Shown here: positions 1-9,800 of the stretch, piece after piece
How the letters are laid out: each line of letters begins with the position of its first letter
Position numbering within the stretch: the stretch's first letter is position 1
IMG/VR virus record: IMGVR_UViG_3300024518_002027
Coordinates: 1 to 22,902 of that record
Direction: 5' to 3' (one strand)
From: a virus
Length of the DNA stretch: 22,902 nt
Notes under the pieces: generated by a model
What the model was told of the DNA's origin: nothing
The model's database searches: none
The model's input: only the letters and a program-made list of their open reading frames with translations
Made by a program: the position numbers and the translations under genes

Positions 1-2685
1 AGCATGACTAAGATCAAATTTTCGATCTAATATAGCATATTCACCTATACCTTGTTGTCCTAAATATATAATTTGTTCTTCTATTGTTTCTAAAGCAAGT
101 CTTCCGGTATAATCTTTAAAATATACCCCTAATTGTCCTCCAAAACTTCTACCCCAAAGCTTAGTAATATCTGGAGAACCTTTAAAATCTTTTAATATTT
201 TCATAGTATTTGGGGCACCTGCTACAAATCTTGTAACAGTTCCCTCTACTATACCATTTGCTACAGAAGACCCTAGTATTTGAAGATCACTTATATCAGC
301 AAATGCCATAGTTTTATTTATATCCGCCATAGCATTAGCATAATCAAATTCACTTATTTGTCCATTCTCAAAAGCCTGCGTTAATAAACGCCCTTGGTCT
401 TCAGCCATTTTATAAAGCTCTTGTTGAATATTTAGTTGTCTATATTTTTCTGTTCCTGAAGTAACCCCAAAAGTACTAGCAATTGCCCACTTGGTATAGG
501 GATCAGACCATTGTAATCCTTTACCTAAAGCACCTGTTCCGATAGCCATAATTACATTAGGGCCTTGCTGTCCTAATGTTCTTAAAACATATTCGCCACT
601 TAATTCAGGAGCAACCATAGTTTTATAATACTCATTTCTTTGATTCATTAACTTTTGCTCATTTTGAGCCCAGTCCGAGCCTAGCAATGTTGGTACACTA
701 AGCGCAATACTTTTAGTTGCATCATAAAAATCTTTAACAAATAATGCCCCTAAATCATATTCTTTAAAAGACAAATCAATCAGCGAATGATCTCTATCTT
801 TACTATAGTCTTTTAATGCTTTTACCTCTTCTAATACTTGTCGTATATAATTTTGTTTTTCTTCTTGTAATGTTGATGTAAGCGCTTGAAGTTTATAAAA
901 TTCTGCATTTTGAGTAATAAAATTTTCTTCTTCTGAAGATGTTAATTTTCTATCTTTAGGCCTAATTAATTCTGCTGTAATTTGTCCATTAGTATCTATA
1001 TAGCTTAAAGTAGATCCTTTTGGTAATTCATTATATATTTTATTTAATTGATAATCTATCAAATTTGAAATATTATTAGTAGCCTGTCTAATAGTCTTCA
1101 TTTTTTTATCTATACTATTTTCTAATAAATCCGCAGGTATTCCTTCCCAGCGCGCTGCCATATCAAACAATGTTTTATCATCACCTAAATCTGCTATAAT
1201 ATTCTCGAATAAAGGTTTTGTAGCTTCATCTAATAATTTTTCTTCAGCATTCTTTAAACCTGAGTTTATGTGTTGAGATAACCACCCTCCTGTTAATAAT
1301 TTTTTTACTAATTCCGGCGGTAGAGCAGGTATAGGATCTTGGTCAAAACCTATGATATTAAATCTATCAATAACCTCAGGGGATTCTCCGTTTAAATAAG
1401 CTTCAAATATATTTTTATATTGAGTTTCACTTATAGCATTCTTCAGTTTACTAAACCCAGGACCAGCACCCCCTATTTTAGTATTTAATAAATAATCTTT
1501 TAATTCAGATAAATTAGTTTTAAGAAGTTCTATTTCTTCTGTAGTAAATAAAGGCTCTTGTGTAATTGGATCTTTTTGTAATCCAGCAGCAATAGGAATT
1601 TGAATATTAAAATCTTCATTTAGATAAGCTGCATAAGTTTTTGTAGGATTGTTTTTTATAATAGCCGTTTGTTCCTTTAAAGTTCTTTCTTTATTCTGCC
1701 TTACTTGGCTATATACATCAAAAGCGTCTTTCATTAAAATATCCTCTTCTTCTGGTTTTAACCTCTTTCTTAAATAACTTTGTATATTGCTTTCTAAATT
1801 TTGATCTTTAAAGGCAAGAGTTCTATCATCTTTTGTATCATCTTCACTATAACCTTGGTCTGTAGCTAAAACATCACCTGTTTCTGTATCAGTTAATATT
1901 TGACCATCTTCTGTATAGGTAATATTCATACCCATTTTATTTAACTGTTGGTTTACATAATCAAGACCTATTCTTTTATTTTCGAAGTCCCTATACAATG
2001 CCATGCTGATTCCACTTAACCGTTCTTGGCCATTTAATTGGGCATCATAGTTTTTTAATTTTTCCAACACTTCTTTAGCCTCTGCTTCCCCTGCGTCTGT
2101 ATTAGGTTGTAAATCTAGTATTACAACTTCTTTTCCTAAATGAATACGAACAGCATCACCAGTCTCTGCTTTTTCAATATTAATACTTTTATATTTTTGT
2201 GACAAAAAATCTACAACTGATTCCTCCCCTTTATATATAATAGTTTCAGGAACTTCAAGATTCATTTCGGAATCGGCACTATATAGTTTATTTTTTTCTG
2301 TAGCGACTCTATCTTTAGCTGCTTTAATTCTTCCGGCTAATGCAAATATTGAAGACGGTAAATTCTTAGGGTTACTAATTCTTTCTAATTCCTTTTCAGC
2401 ATCTCTTAGGGGCTGATATATAGGACTTTCTACATCTGTTGTTAAGTCTTCTAAAGTACCAGTATCTAAATTAAAATCTACAATACTTTCATCAACATCA
2501 GTATCAATACTCTTTACAGGATCTATTTTAAGCTCTGGTATTTCATTTGGCCCGCGTGAATCAGGAATCATTTGCAAATTATATTTAGCAATATATTCAT
2601 CGGTACCAATGTTTTCACTAGCCGCGGCTTCTTCTAATCCTAATTGATCAAAGACTTCGTCTGTTTCAACATTTTTATATAACAT
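1..2685 (-). CDS. Large internal virion (ejection/cargo) protein, 3' end outside window
   Basis: The frame is open from an ATG at 2685 to the window edge without a stop, giving at least 895 residues. The protein looks soluble, charged and mostly helical, rich in K, E, N and Q. I recognise no catalytic motif in the visible part. A more hydrophobic, glycine-containing stretch at about residues 705-740 includes W726-SDPYTKWAIASTFG and could touch a membrane. It is the third of three consecutive helical genes after the muzzle genes. In crAss-like and T7-like podoviruses this position holds the large proteins stored in the head or core and ejected with the DNA, so I infer that role. The start follows an A/T-only leader like its neighbours and lies 5 bases past the stop of the upstream gene. 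The C-terminal part, where lytic or other enzyme domains may occur, cannot be seen. The gene itself is certain; its function is an inference from size and position. Confidence 0.7.
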   Translation of the reverse strand, partial: MLYKNVETDEVFDQLGLEEAAASENIGTDEYIAKYNLQMIPDSRGPNEIPELKIDPVKSIDTDVDESIVDFNLDTGTLEDLTTDVESPIYQPLRDAEKELERISNPKNLPSSIFALAGRIKAAKDRVATEKNKLYSADSEMNLEVPETIIYKGEESVVDFLSQKYKSINIEKAETGDAVRIHLGKEVVILDLQPNTDAGEAEAKEVLEKLKNYDAQLNGQERLSGISMALYRDFENKRIGLDYVNQQLNKMGMNITYTEDGQILTDTETGDVLATDQGYSEDDTKDDRTLAFKDQNLESNIQSYLRKRLKPEEEDILMKDAFDVYSQVRQNKERTLKEQTAIIKNNPTKTYAAYLNEDFNIQIPIAAGLQKDPITQEPLFTTEEIELLKTNLSELKDYLLNTKIGGAGPGFSKLKNAISETQYKNIFEAYLNGESPEVIDRFNIIGFDQDPIPALPPELVKKLLTGGWLSQHINSGLKNAEEKLLDEATKPLFENIIADLGDDKTLFDMAARWEGIPADLLENSIDKKMKTIRQATNNISNLIDYQLNKIYNELPKGSTLSYIDTNGQITAELIRPKDRKLTSSEEENFITQNAEFYKLQALTSTLQEEKQNYIRQVLEEVKALKDYSKDRDHSLIDLSFKEYDLGALFVKDFYDATKSIALSVPTLLGSDWAQNEQKLMNQRNEYYKTMVAPELSGEYVLRTLGQQGPNVIMAIGTGALGKGLQWSDPYTKWAIASTFGVTSGTEKYRQLNIQQELYKMAEDQGRLLTQAFENGQISEFDYANAMADINKTMAFADISDLQILGSSVANGIVEGTVTRFVAGAPNTMKILKDFKGSPDITKLWGRSFGGQLGVYFKDYTGRLALETIEEQIIYLGQQGIGEYAILDRKFDLSHA

Positions 2686-2690
2686 AAATA

Positions 2691-4400
2691 TTATTTTTTA
2701 AATTTTCTCTCCGGGAAAAGCCATAGCTGAAATAAATTTTTGTTGCTATTAGGTTCCATACCGCCGGTCAAACTAGTCTCACCACGCCAAGAAATTACAC
2801 CATCCCCTAGGTTGACAAGTACTTGAGGTTCAAATTTATTTGATTGATTATTCCAAAAAATTCTTCTTTTCTGATTCTCATTATTCCTACCACCTATCAA
2901 TACAGTTCCTGCTTTATAACCTCCTCCTTTAATTTCTTTTGTATTTAAGAAATTATTATAAATAGTATTAAGACGATATTGTGCTGAGTCTTTTGATACA
3001 TAATTTGGATTCGACGTTAAGTTTCCTATATTTTCAATAGAGAAATATGCATAAGCATTTGGGTTTTCATTTTCTGTCATTCCTTTTTCCCATGCCACCA
3101 TTTTTGTAACATTTACTCCTTTTTTCCTTAAAGCTTCTATATCTGCAGCAGTTAATTTATTATATTCTAAATTAAAACCAGGCTGGCCAGCATATTCATT
3201 TTTCCCTAGTTTAATACCCATGTCATTAGAATAAGCATTTAATTCAAATTCTGCAAGTGCAGCTTCTTGTTCTTTCGGTGATAATTTTAAAAATTCATTA
3301 ATTTTAAATTCAGCACCCATTTTTAGCCTTTGTTCTATATACGCTTGCAGCTCACCGGGTTGCATTGTTTTTAATGCAGCCAAGCGCCCTTTAAAAGCTA
3401 CGCTATTCACAAAACTATTTTCTATTCTATCTTTATCTATCCAAATTTTATTTTTGTATTGTAGTTTTATACCATCTGGAGTAGGTTCACTATACATTCC
3501 CAAATCAACTTCAACATCGTTACTTAATTCCCCATTTGGTTTTGTAATTTTAGTTTGCTCATTTATTTCATCATAATTAGTTCCAGCAGTCAGTTCTTCT
3601 AGTACTCCACCTTCCCATCGATTTAAATCTCTTTCCCAGTGTATCGTAATATATCCATTTTCATCTTCCTTATAGTCATCTGAGTTTTGAAAAGCAGCTA
3701 TATTTTTAATCAAATCATGATTTCTTTTTATTTTAGTGTCTACAGTTAAAATATTCTGATAACGCCCATCAGCGCCTTTTTTATGGTTTAATGTTTTTGT
3801 ACTTGTTACTCCTTCTATACGTTTTTCTGCTAGTGCAATCCCGGCAAACTGAGAGCCTGTTTTATCTGCCATAGTCTCTCCTTGCCAAAAATAGTTTTCT
3901 ATTTCCGCAGGATTCATTCCTTTAATAACCTCCACATCTGCCCCAATAACACCTGCTGCATTTTTCATTCTTGATTGAAAATTATCTGAAATATTTACAA
4001 TATTTTGTAATTCTTCCCTTTCTTTTCTAGTTAAACCAGTCTCAGTACGTAATAATGTTTTCGCTTCAATTGCTCCCATTCCAAATGCTTCACTACCATT
4101 TAATAATCCTTCACCAATAACCCTAGCTTGCTCAATTATAGTTTGATTTTTACCTAGATTTTTTGAGGCATATGTATCTAAAGCTGTATTGAGATCTTCA
4201 TTTTCAGTCAATGCAGTTTCATTCCATGCTAAAGCTCTAAGATTAGCCGCTTCTTCTGCTTCTTCTTGTAATTTATCGAACCTTTTCCTTCTTTCAGCCA
4301 TTTGTTGAACAACTGTTTGAGTTACCCCAGCGGCAGCTTCAGCCCATGCTTTTGCCCCGTATAAATCTTGTATTATTGTTGGATTATCGTATGCTCCCAT
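2691..4400 (-). CDS. Probable internal virion / ejection protein (569 aa)
   Basis: A complete 569-residue gene. The N-terminal 60 residues (MGAYDNPTIIQDLYGAKAW, then a K/E/A-rich helix with QQMAERRKRFDKLQEEAEEA) look like an amphipathic or coiled-coil segment. The middle is helical and charged. The last third (about residues 440-569) is richer in aromatic, N and G residues and may be a beta domain. No enzyme motif is recognised. It sits between a small Ala/Gln-rich protein and a protein of more than 895 residues, the arrangement of the three ejection or cargo proteins of podoviruses. The 24-base gap upstream (4401-4425) is A/T-rich with no ribosome binding site. It could instead be a tail-associated structural protein. 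A virion role is likely; the exact one is inferred. Confidence 0.65.
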   Translation of the reverse strand: MGAYDNPTIIQDLYGAKAWAEAAAGVTQTVVQQMAERRKRFDKLQEEAEEAANLRALAWNETALTENEDLNTALDTYASKNLGKNQTIIEQARVIGEGLLNGSEAFGMGAIEAKTLLRTETGLTRKEREELQNIVNISDNFQSRMKNAAGVIGADVEVIKGMNPAEIENYFWQGETMADKTGSQFAGIALAEKRIEGVTSTKTLNHKKGADGRYQNILTVDTKIKRNHDLIKNIAAFQNSDDYKEDENGYITIHWERDLNRWEGGVLEELTAGTNYDEINEQTKITKPNGELSNDVEVDLGMYSEPTPDGIKLQYKNKIWIDKDRIENSFVNSVAFKGRLAALKTMQPGELQAYIEQRLKMGAEFKINEFLKLSPKEQEAALAEFELNAYSNDMGIKLGKNEYAGQPGFNLEYNKLTAADIEALRKKGVNVTKMVAWEKGMTENENPNAYAYFSIENIGNLTSNPNYVSKDSAQYRLNTIYNNFLNTKEIKGGGYKAGTVLIGGRNNENQKRRIFWNNQSNKFEPQVLVNLGDGVISWRGETSLTGGMEPNSNKNLFQLWLFPERKFKK

Positions 4401-4425
4401 TTTATATTTATTTAAATTTTTATCA

Positions 4426-5130
4426 TTAACCGGCGCCGCCTATAGCACTAGTAACTCCAGAGGCAGCTTGCCCCCAAGCAGCAGCTTGTGCTTGTGCTGC
4501 TGAAGCTTGATTAGCCATAGCTTGTTGTTGTTGACCCGCTGCATGATTTAAATCTGCCATACTCCTTTGATCTCTCATTTGCATAACAAATTGATCCCCT
4601 GCGGCTTCTTGTGTTTGCAGTCTTTGTCCCTCTTGTACCATCATTTGATCATACATTTGTTGGGTACTTATTTTCATTTTTTGCGCATTTTGTTCTCCTT
4701 GCGCTCTTAATTGTGCATTCTTAGCTTCTTGCTGTTCTATATTTGCAGAAATTCCCTTTTTACTTTGTAAGGCTGCTTGTGCTAAAGCTGTTGCACCACC
4801 TGCACTAGCTCCTGTTGCTGCTAAATTATCTAAAGCATTAGCTAAAGCAATATCAGCTTGTTGAGCTTGCATTTCTGCTGCCATAGTAGCAACACCTAAA
4901 TTAGCAAACGGATTAGTTGCCATGTCGGTTAAGTTATTAATCATACCTGACAAATCCTGATTATTAGCATAAGGGTTTATAATAGGTACCCTTTGTGATT
5001 TAATTCTAGCCATACTAGCGGTGGCTGCTGCTTTAGCTCTATCAGCCTTACGTTCTGCTTTTTTAGCTTTACCCGCGGCTACTGCGCCACCTACTACGGC
5101 TACTGCCGCCATTGCTGTTACTGCTCCCAT
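4426..5130 (-). CDS. Small Ala/Gln-rich internal virion protein with N-terminal hydrophobic segment
   Basis: A 234-residue protein. Residues 3-20 form a small-residue hydrophobic segment (AVTAMAAVAVVGGAVAAG), followed by a basic helix (KAKKAERKADRAKAAA). The rest is Ala/Gln/Met-rich and helical, with QSKKGISANIEQQEAKNAQL near residue 130 and a Gln/Ala-rich C-terminus. This pattern of a glycine/alanine membrane-active N-terminus and a long helical, Gln-rich body is typical of the small ejected proteins of short-tailed phages, which are thought to line a channel across the cell envelope. It starts 2 bases after the acetyltransferase stop, so translational coupling is likely. Family membership is inferred from composition, size and position; low-complexity sequence makes homology calls weak. 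Confidence 0.65.
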   Translation of the reverse strand: MGAVTAMAAVAVVGGAVAAGKAKKAERKADRAKAAATASMARIKSQRVPIINPYANNQDLSGMINNLTDMATNPFANLGVATMAAEMQAQQADIALANALDNLAATGASAGGATALAQAALQSKKGISANIEQQEAKNAQLRAQGEQNAQKMKISTQQMYDQMMVQEGQRLQTQEAAGDQFVMQMRDQRSMADLNHAAGQQQQAMANQASAAQAQAAAWGQAASGVTSAIGGAG

Positions 5131-5132
5131 GT

Positions 5133-5543
5133 TTATATTTGTTTTGCTATTTCATATGATGGTTTTGAATCCACCGTATATCCCAATTGTTTATGGGAAT
5201 TAATTAAGTTTTTATTTCTACCAATGCTTAAGATTATTTTACACCCGCTATTACGAGCAACATGCTCCATACCAGTTATTAATAATTCTATAGCATCTTT
5301 TTTATCTTTATTTTTATAGTTTTTATCAGAGACAATCCATTCCATCCAACCCACCTTGGAGTTAGTAGTGTATAAAAATCCCGCTACTATTGGAGTCTTG
5401 TTTTTTTCAACGATAAAACCTCCTGTGCCATTATTAGGCAACATGTCTTTTGTAGGGTGTTGTTTCCATTCTGAATACATTCCCCACCATTTTACTAACA
5501 AATCCCAATCCGATTCGGTTAGTTTTCTAATATTTAATTCCAT
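5133..5543 (-). CDS. GNAT-family N-acetyltransferase-like protein
   Basis: A 136-residue protein with the N-terminus MELNIRKLTESDWDLLVKWW, the usual first strand and helix of a GNAT fold. The central sheet is visible as GGFIVEKNKTPIVAGFLY (41-58) and GWMEWIVSD (65-73). A helix (DAIELLITGMEHVARNSG) and a strand (KIILSIG) follow, then N110 with INSHKQLGYTVDSKPSYE, the normal end of such enzymes. The acetyl-CoA loop is degenerate: YKNKDKKDA stands where a Q/R-x-x-G-x-G/A motif is expected. The substrate is unknown. The gene is embedded between muzzle and ejection-protein genes with gaps of 2 and 10 bases, so it is expressed late with virion parts. It may modify a virion or host protein, or be a catalytically weak structural relative. 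The fold is fairly certain; the activity is not. Confidence 0.78.
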   Translation of the reverse strand: MELNIRKLTESDWDLLVKWWGMYSEWKQHPTKDMLPNNGTGGFIVEKNKTPIVAGFLYTTNSKVGWMEWIVSDKNYKNKDKKDAIELLITGMEHVARNSGCKIILSIGRNKNLINSHKQLGYTVDSKPSYEIAKQI

Positions 5544-5553
5544 ATAATTTTAT

Positions 5554-6834
5554 TTAATAAGATGATTCTGCAAATTCTGTAGAAACTGCGAATAATTCAT
5601 TTGTTCCTGATGTTGCTGTATTTGTAGCGCTAAAAGTTGCTGTTGCAAAAAACCCTTTAACACCAGATATTGAGCTACCATATATAACTTCACCCGCCGC
5701 TATTGCAGTAGTATTTATAATATTAGCAAAATATTTATCTTCTTTTGGTTTAAAAGTATTTTTTAAATAATTATTTTCAAAATCAGTTAAGCTAGTTGGC
5801 AATGTAAATACATCTACAGGGTTAGCGGTATCTTGGTTGGTGGTTAAAGAAGCTAAGCCCCAGTTATTTCCACCTTCATAGTTTATAGTTTTAAAAGATT
5901 TAACTAGTGAAGGATTTGTATTAAAAATAGTAGTTACACTGGAAGCATTATCTGTATTATAAAAATAAGCTCTATTAACATTGTTAGAATAATGTTGATA
6001 TATGTCTCCTTCAAATATACTATAAAAATTATTAGCTAAGCTAAATATAAAATCAGGAGTATAACTAAAAAAGCTAGGCCACCCAAGTACACTTTCATCA
6101 AATGTTAATGTTCGTGAATCTGCCGCTGTATTAACACCTGGCTGAGTGGAAAGTGTATAAACTTTGTTATGAATATCCCATCCACCAGCAATTCTACCTC
6201 CATTCAATGAAGATAGAGAATCTCTAAAATAATCATACATACCATAATTAGATATTTCTGTAAGACCATCTTGGGATAGTCTCATTATAGACCCTTTGGT
6301 TGCATCAGAAAAATATTTTCTATATCCATATACAGCAAATGATTCTGGATTGGTACCGATACCAAATTCCCCAGCATAAGGCTGAACTTGTCCTATTACT
6401 AAATTTGTACTTGTTGTTATAGGTTGACCTTCAGCTGAATAAATAGCATCTTTATCTATTAATGCTCTATTAACTTTTCGCTCTTGGAATATAACTAAAT
6501 TTGTATCTTCGGCATAAAGTTTTTGTATAGTACCTTTAGCAGGGTCTACAGTTCTAGTTATATCGTTGGCTATAGAAAATTGATTAGTTTCATTAACACC
6601 AGTTCTTGAATTAAGTATACCAGAATAAATTATACTATTGCCTAAATATTGTTGTCCAGGTAAATCTGCAACTATATAAGCACGCGGAGCAATACCTGCA
6701 AAAGGTTTGTTAAAATCTCCTTTTATACGAGACTCTTCTACATACCAGTTATAAGCAGCAGCAGCAGCTGATACTAAATTGACTTTCTTTAGAATGTATG
6801 TATTAAAATATTGTATTTGTATAGTCGCTGCCAT
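5554..6834 (-). CDS. C-terminal muzzle / tail stabilization protein encoded as a separate gene
   Basis: A complete 426-residue gene. It contains WYVEESRIKGDFN (about 30-42), SGILNSRTGVNETNQFS, KLYAEDTNLVIFQERKVNRA, LIDKDAIYSAEGQP, NPESFAVYGYRKYFSD, RLSQDGLTEISNYGMYDYFR and GGWDIHNKVYTLS. As I know the family, these blocks form the C-terminal part of the large muzzle (stabilization) protein that closes the tail tip in crAss-like and related marine podoviruses. Here they are a separate gene 28 bases after the stop of the 1688-residue muzzle gene. The gene has its own strong leader (5' AATTATAAATT before ATG), identical to that of the capsid gene, so it is not a sequencing frameshift. The last 60 residues are Thr/Ala/Ser-rich and variable. 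The protein probably assembles on the partner gene's product at the tail. The family call is good; the split is inferred from remembered homologs. Confidence 0.75.
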   Translation of the reverse strand: MAATIQIQYFNTYILKKVNLVSAAAAAYNWYVEESRIKGDFNKPFAGIAPRAYIVADLPGQQYLGNSIIYSGILNSRTGVNETNQFSIANDITRTVDPAKGTIQKLYAEDTNLVIFQERKVNRALIDKDAIYSAEGQPITTSTNLVIGQVQPYAGEFGIGTNPESFAVYGYRKYFSDATKGSIMRLSQDGLTEISNYGMYDYFRDSLSSLNGGRIAGGWDIHNKVYTLSTQPGVNTAADSRTLTFDESVLGWPSFFSYTPDFIFSLANNFYSIFEGDIYQHYSNNVNRAYFYNTDNASSVTTIFNTNPSLVKSFKTINYEGGNNWGLASLTTNQDTANPVDVFTLPTSLTDFENNYLKNTFKPKEDKYFANIINTTAIAAGEVIYGSSISGVKGFFATATFSATNTATSGTNELFAVSTEFAESSY

Positions 6835-6862
6835 AATTTATAATTACGTGTTTTTTAATTAA

Positions 6863-9800
6863 TTACGCCCCAGGCCAAGGCCCGCTAAATGGATACGATG
6901 TTCCAATTACTGGCGGCGTTGTAGGATTTATTTGTTGTACATTATTATAAGCTACCGGAGGGGTATTCCCAGGAGAATATTTTAATGTAAGTGTTTGTCC
7001 TTCACCACATTCTATGGGGTCTACTGGTAAACTTAAATTAACCATTACACATTTACTCCAATCATAATCTACTCCATCAAGATTCCCTTTATCTCCAGGT
7101 GTTACACCAGCATTTATTTGTGCTGGAGGAGGGTTAAATGCCTCTAATTTAGCAAGTTCTACATAAGCGCCAGCCCAAGGATTTGTAGCATCATAAACAT
7201 TAACATTAGGAAAAGATCCTGATAACCAACCTACGGCTCCAGACCCATTTGCCGGAGAATTAGTAGCGCCAGTATTAGTACCACCCGCTGTCCAACTTAA
7301 TGTAGTAGAACCTGTAGTTGCTGTAGAATTAGTATATATCCATATATGTTGAGCTGTACTTTTCCAATTTTGTACTTCACCAACAAAATGAGGTTTTACA
7401 GGTACACCAGGGTTTTGACAACCTGGCCCCATTTGAGTTAAACTAGTGGATTGTTCAAATCCAGCAGCAGCACTATAATTAGGATAATAAGAATAAACTA
7501 CACTACCATCATATCTTATATCTGTAGGGGTAAATATTATTTCTAAATCCTTATATGCTTCAGAGCCATTAGTATCATAAAGTCTTAAATTTAAAGTATG
7601 CTGAACTGGATTCCAATTATAAGTACTTCTCCTTCGCAATTCTACTCCCCAATAATTATCTGGAGGAACATTAGCACAATCAAATCCAGCAGGTATAACT
7701 CCGTCGTTAGCTGTATGAAAATAATAATCAATATCACTTGCTGTCGCAGCATTACCTGTGGCGCCACCGCTTATTGTTGCCCCACCATCTACGTCTGCAA
7801 TATTAATAGAAAAAATAACCCATTTTAAATTACTTGTAGACTCACAATCATTACAACTCCCATTCCATCCTTTAACAAACCCTGCATTAGTACCGAGCCC
7901 ATTAAAAGTTGAATGAGGTCTTAAAATTACTGTATCAGTAACGTCTACATTAGGGGACAGCCCTAATTCTACTAAAGGATCTTTATTCCTTAATTCAGTT
8001 GAACTATTTCCAATAGTATGAATAGCTACTGTGCTATCAGCCTGTGTAAATGTTATTTCAAACCAATAATGTTGTGTCCAAGGATAAGTATCAGGGGTAC
8101 AAGATTGAGGATTATCTAATCTTAAATAATATCCACCTTGATTTGCCCCAACAGTAACTTGCACTAAACTAAAATCTGCACTTCTATCTGAGCCTGTATT
8201 TATAGATCCATTTTGATTATATTCTTTTACTGCTAAAGTTGCAGTAGTAGTCAAATCATTTCCTCCTGGGGTTGTTGGGAAAAATACACTTGATATTTGT
8301 GTGCCTGCACAATCATCTTCTTCTATTGAAATATCTGTATCAGTTATTCCATTTATTTTAGTACCTTCAGTTACAACAGCAGTATTTAAATCTGATATTA
8401 ATCCTGAGGTAGACGATTCCCAGAATAATTCCAATTGACTTATTGTAGGACTAGTTTCATATACTGATAATCCCATAGCCCTTGGATATTCACTGCCTGC
8501 AACTGGAGCCACAAAAGTGCCTTCTACCAACCCTATTGTATTTTGTGTATCTATTTTCGCCATTACTGGTCTTTGATCTACATCAAATACAGCATATGGA
8601 TTTACATTTCCAGCTTGACCATCATAATCCATTTCAGGGAATAAATTAGTAGAAGTACCAAGTAATGAAACACTGTCTGGATTAGTAGTAGGAATATATT
8701 GGGTATTATATGAATTTGCTCGATCATTATTTTCTACTCTTCCAAACCAAGTAACCCCACTATTATATTGAACATCTTGTGCGGCTACATCTGATAAATC
8801 TCGGGGTACTTTATTAATATTGTCATGAACTAAAACACAAAAAGCTACTTCATCTAATTCAAGTGGGGGTGGGAGACTTGATGGCGGTGAAGAAGGATAT
8901 CCATTTATTATGCCTGGTAAATATACATTATAATATTCTTGTTCTTGTTGTTTTATTACTACTCTATAAGAATACCACCCTAATTGATTTAAATCATATG
9001 TAGAATTATTTACATTTTCATCCGTGAAAGGTTCGGTTCTTACAGATGGATTTGAAGTAACAGTAGTATCTCCTTGCCACATATAGTTATCTGCAATTTC
9101 TTTATTAGTATAAAAATAATACTTATTAACAACACCAATCTGAGATAACGATTGTATTTTTACATAGTCAGTATATTTTCCTCTTAAAAATTTTCCTGTA
9201 TTAAATATACCCGATGCAACAAATCCCATATCGGATTCAACTAAAGTTACTACTACATCAGTAACACCACCTATAAGGGTTTGACTTATCGTTATAGTAT
9301 CACCTATAGCAAATCCTTTCCCAGGAGTCACTACAGTTATTACACTTACTTTACCAGCACTAACAGTTACATTAATTACTAAGTCTACTCCATCACCACT
9401 AGTTGTCCATGCCGCAGCATTGTAAGTAGTAGCGGGGGTTGCAGTTGTAGTTTGAGTAGTTATAGAGGGTTTTAAATCTGTAACACCAATAGCAGTGCCA
9501 AGAACAGAAGCTGCTGGAATATAATCTATTTCATATCTATATTGTGCATTATATAATACCCTACCTCTTAATTTATATCCTGTAGTAGCAGGTGCCCCAG
9601 AAGTAAAAGTTACTATTATTCCATCTGCACCACTAGCAGTTACACCATATGTGGTGGCATCTACTAAACTCCATCCTGTTCCCGTATTTAACCAAAGTGT
9701 AAATAGTGTAGTAGCATCTAAATCGGACTGTGAGAGATTTGTAAAAGTATAAGCAGCTTGGGCCGCTACAGTAGCAATTTCTTGTGTACTCCAATTTAAA

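Noticed and set aside
5021-5203. Plus-strand open frame of 60 codons opposite the Ala/Gln-rich gene
   Set aside because: It is a mirror of a low-complexity minus-strand gene, lacks a leader like the real genes, and crosses into the next gene.
7598-7828. Plus-strand open frame of 76 codons inside the muzzle gene
   Set aside because: Fully opposite a well-supported long gene, with a composition typical of antisense reading.
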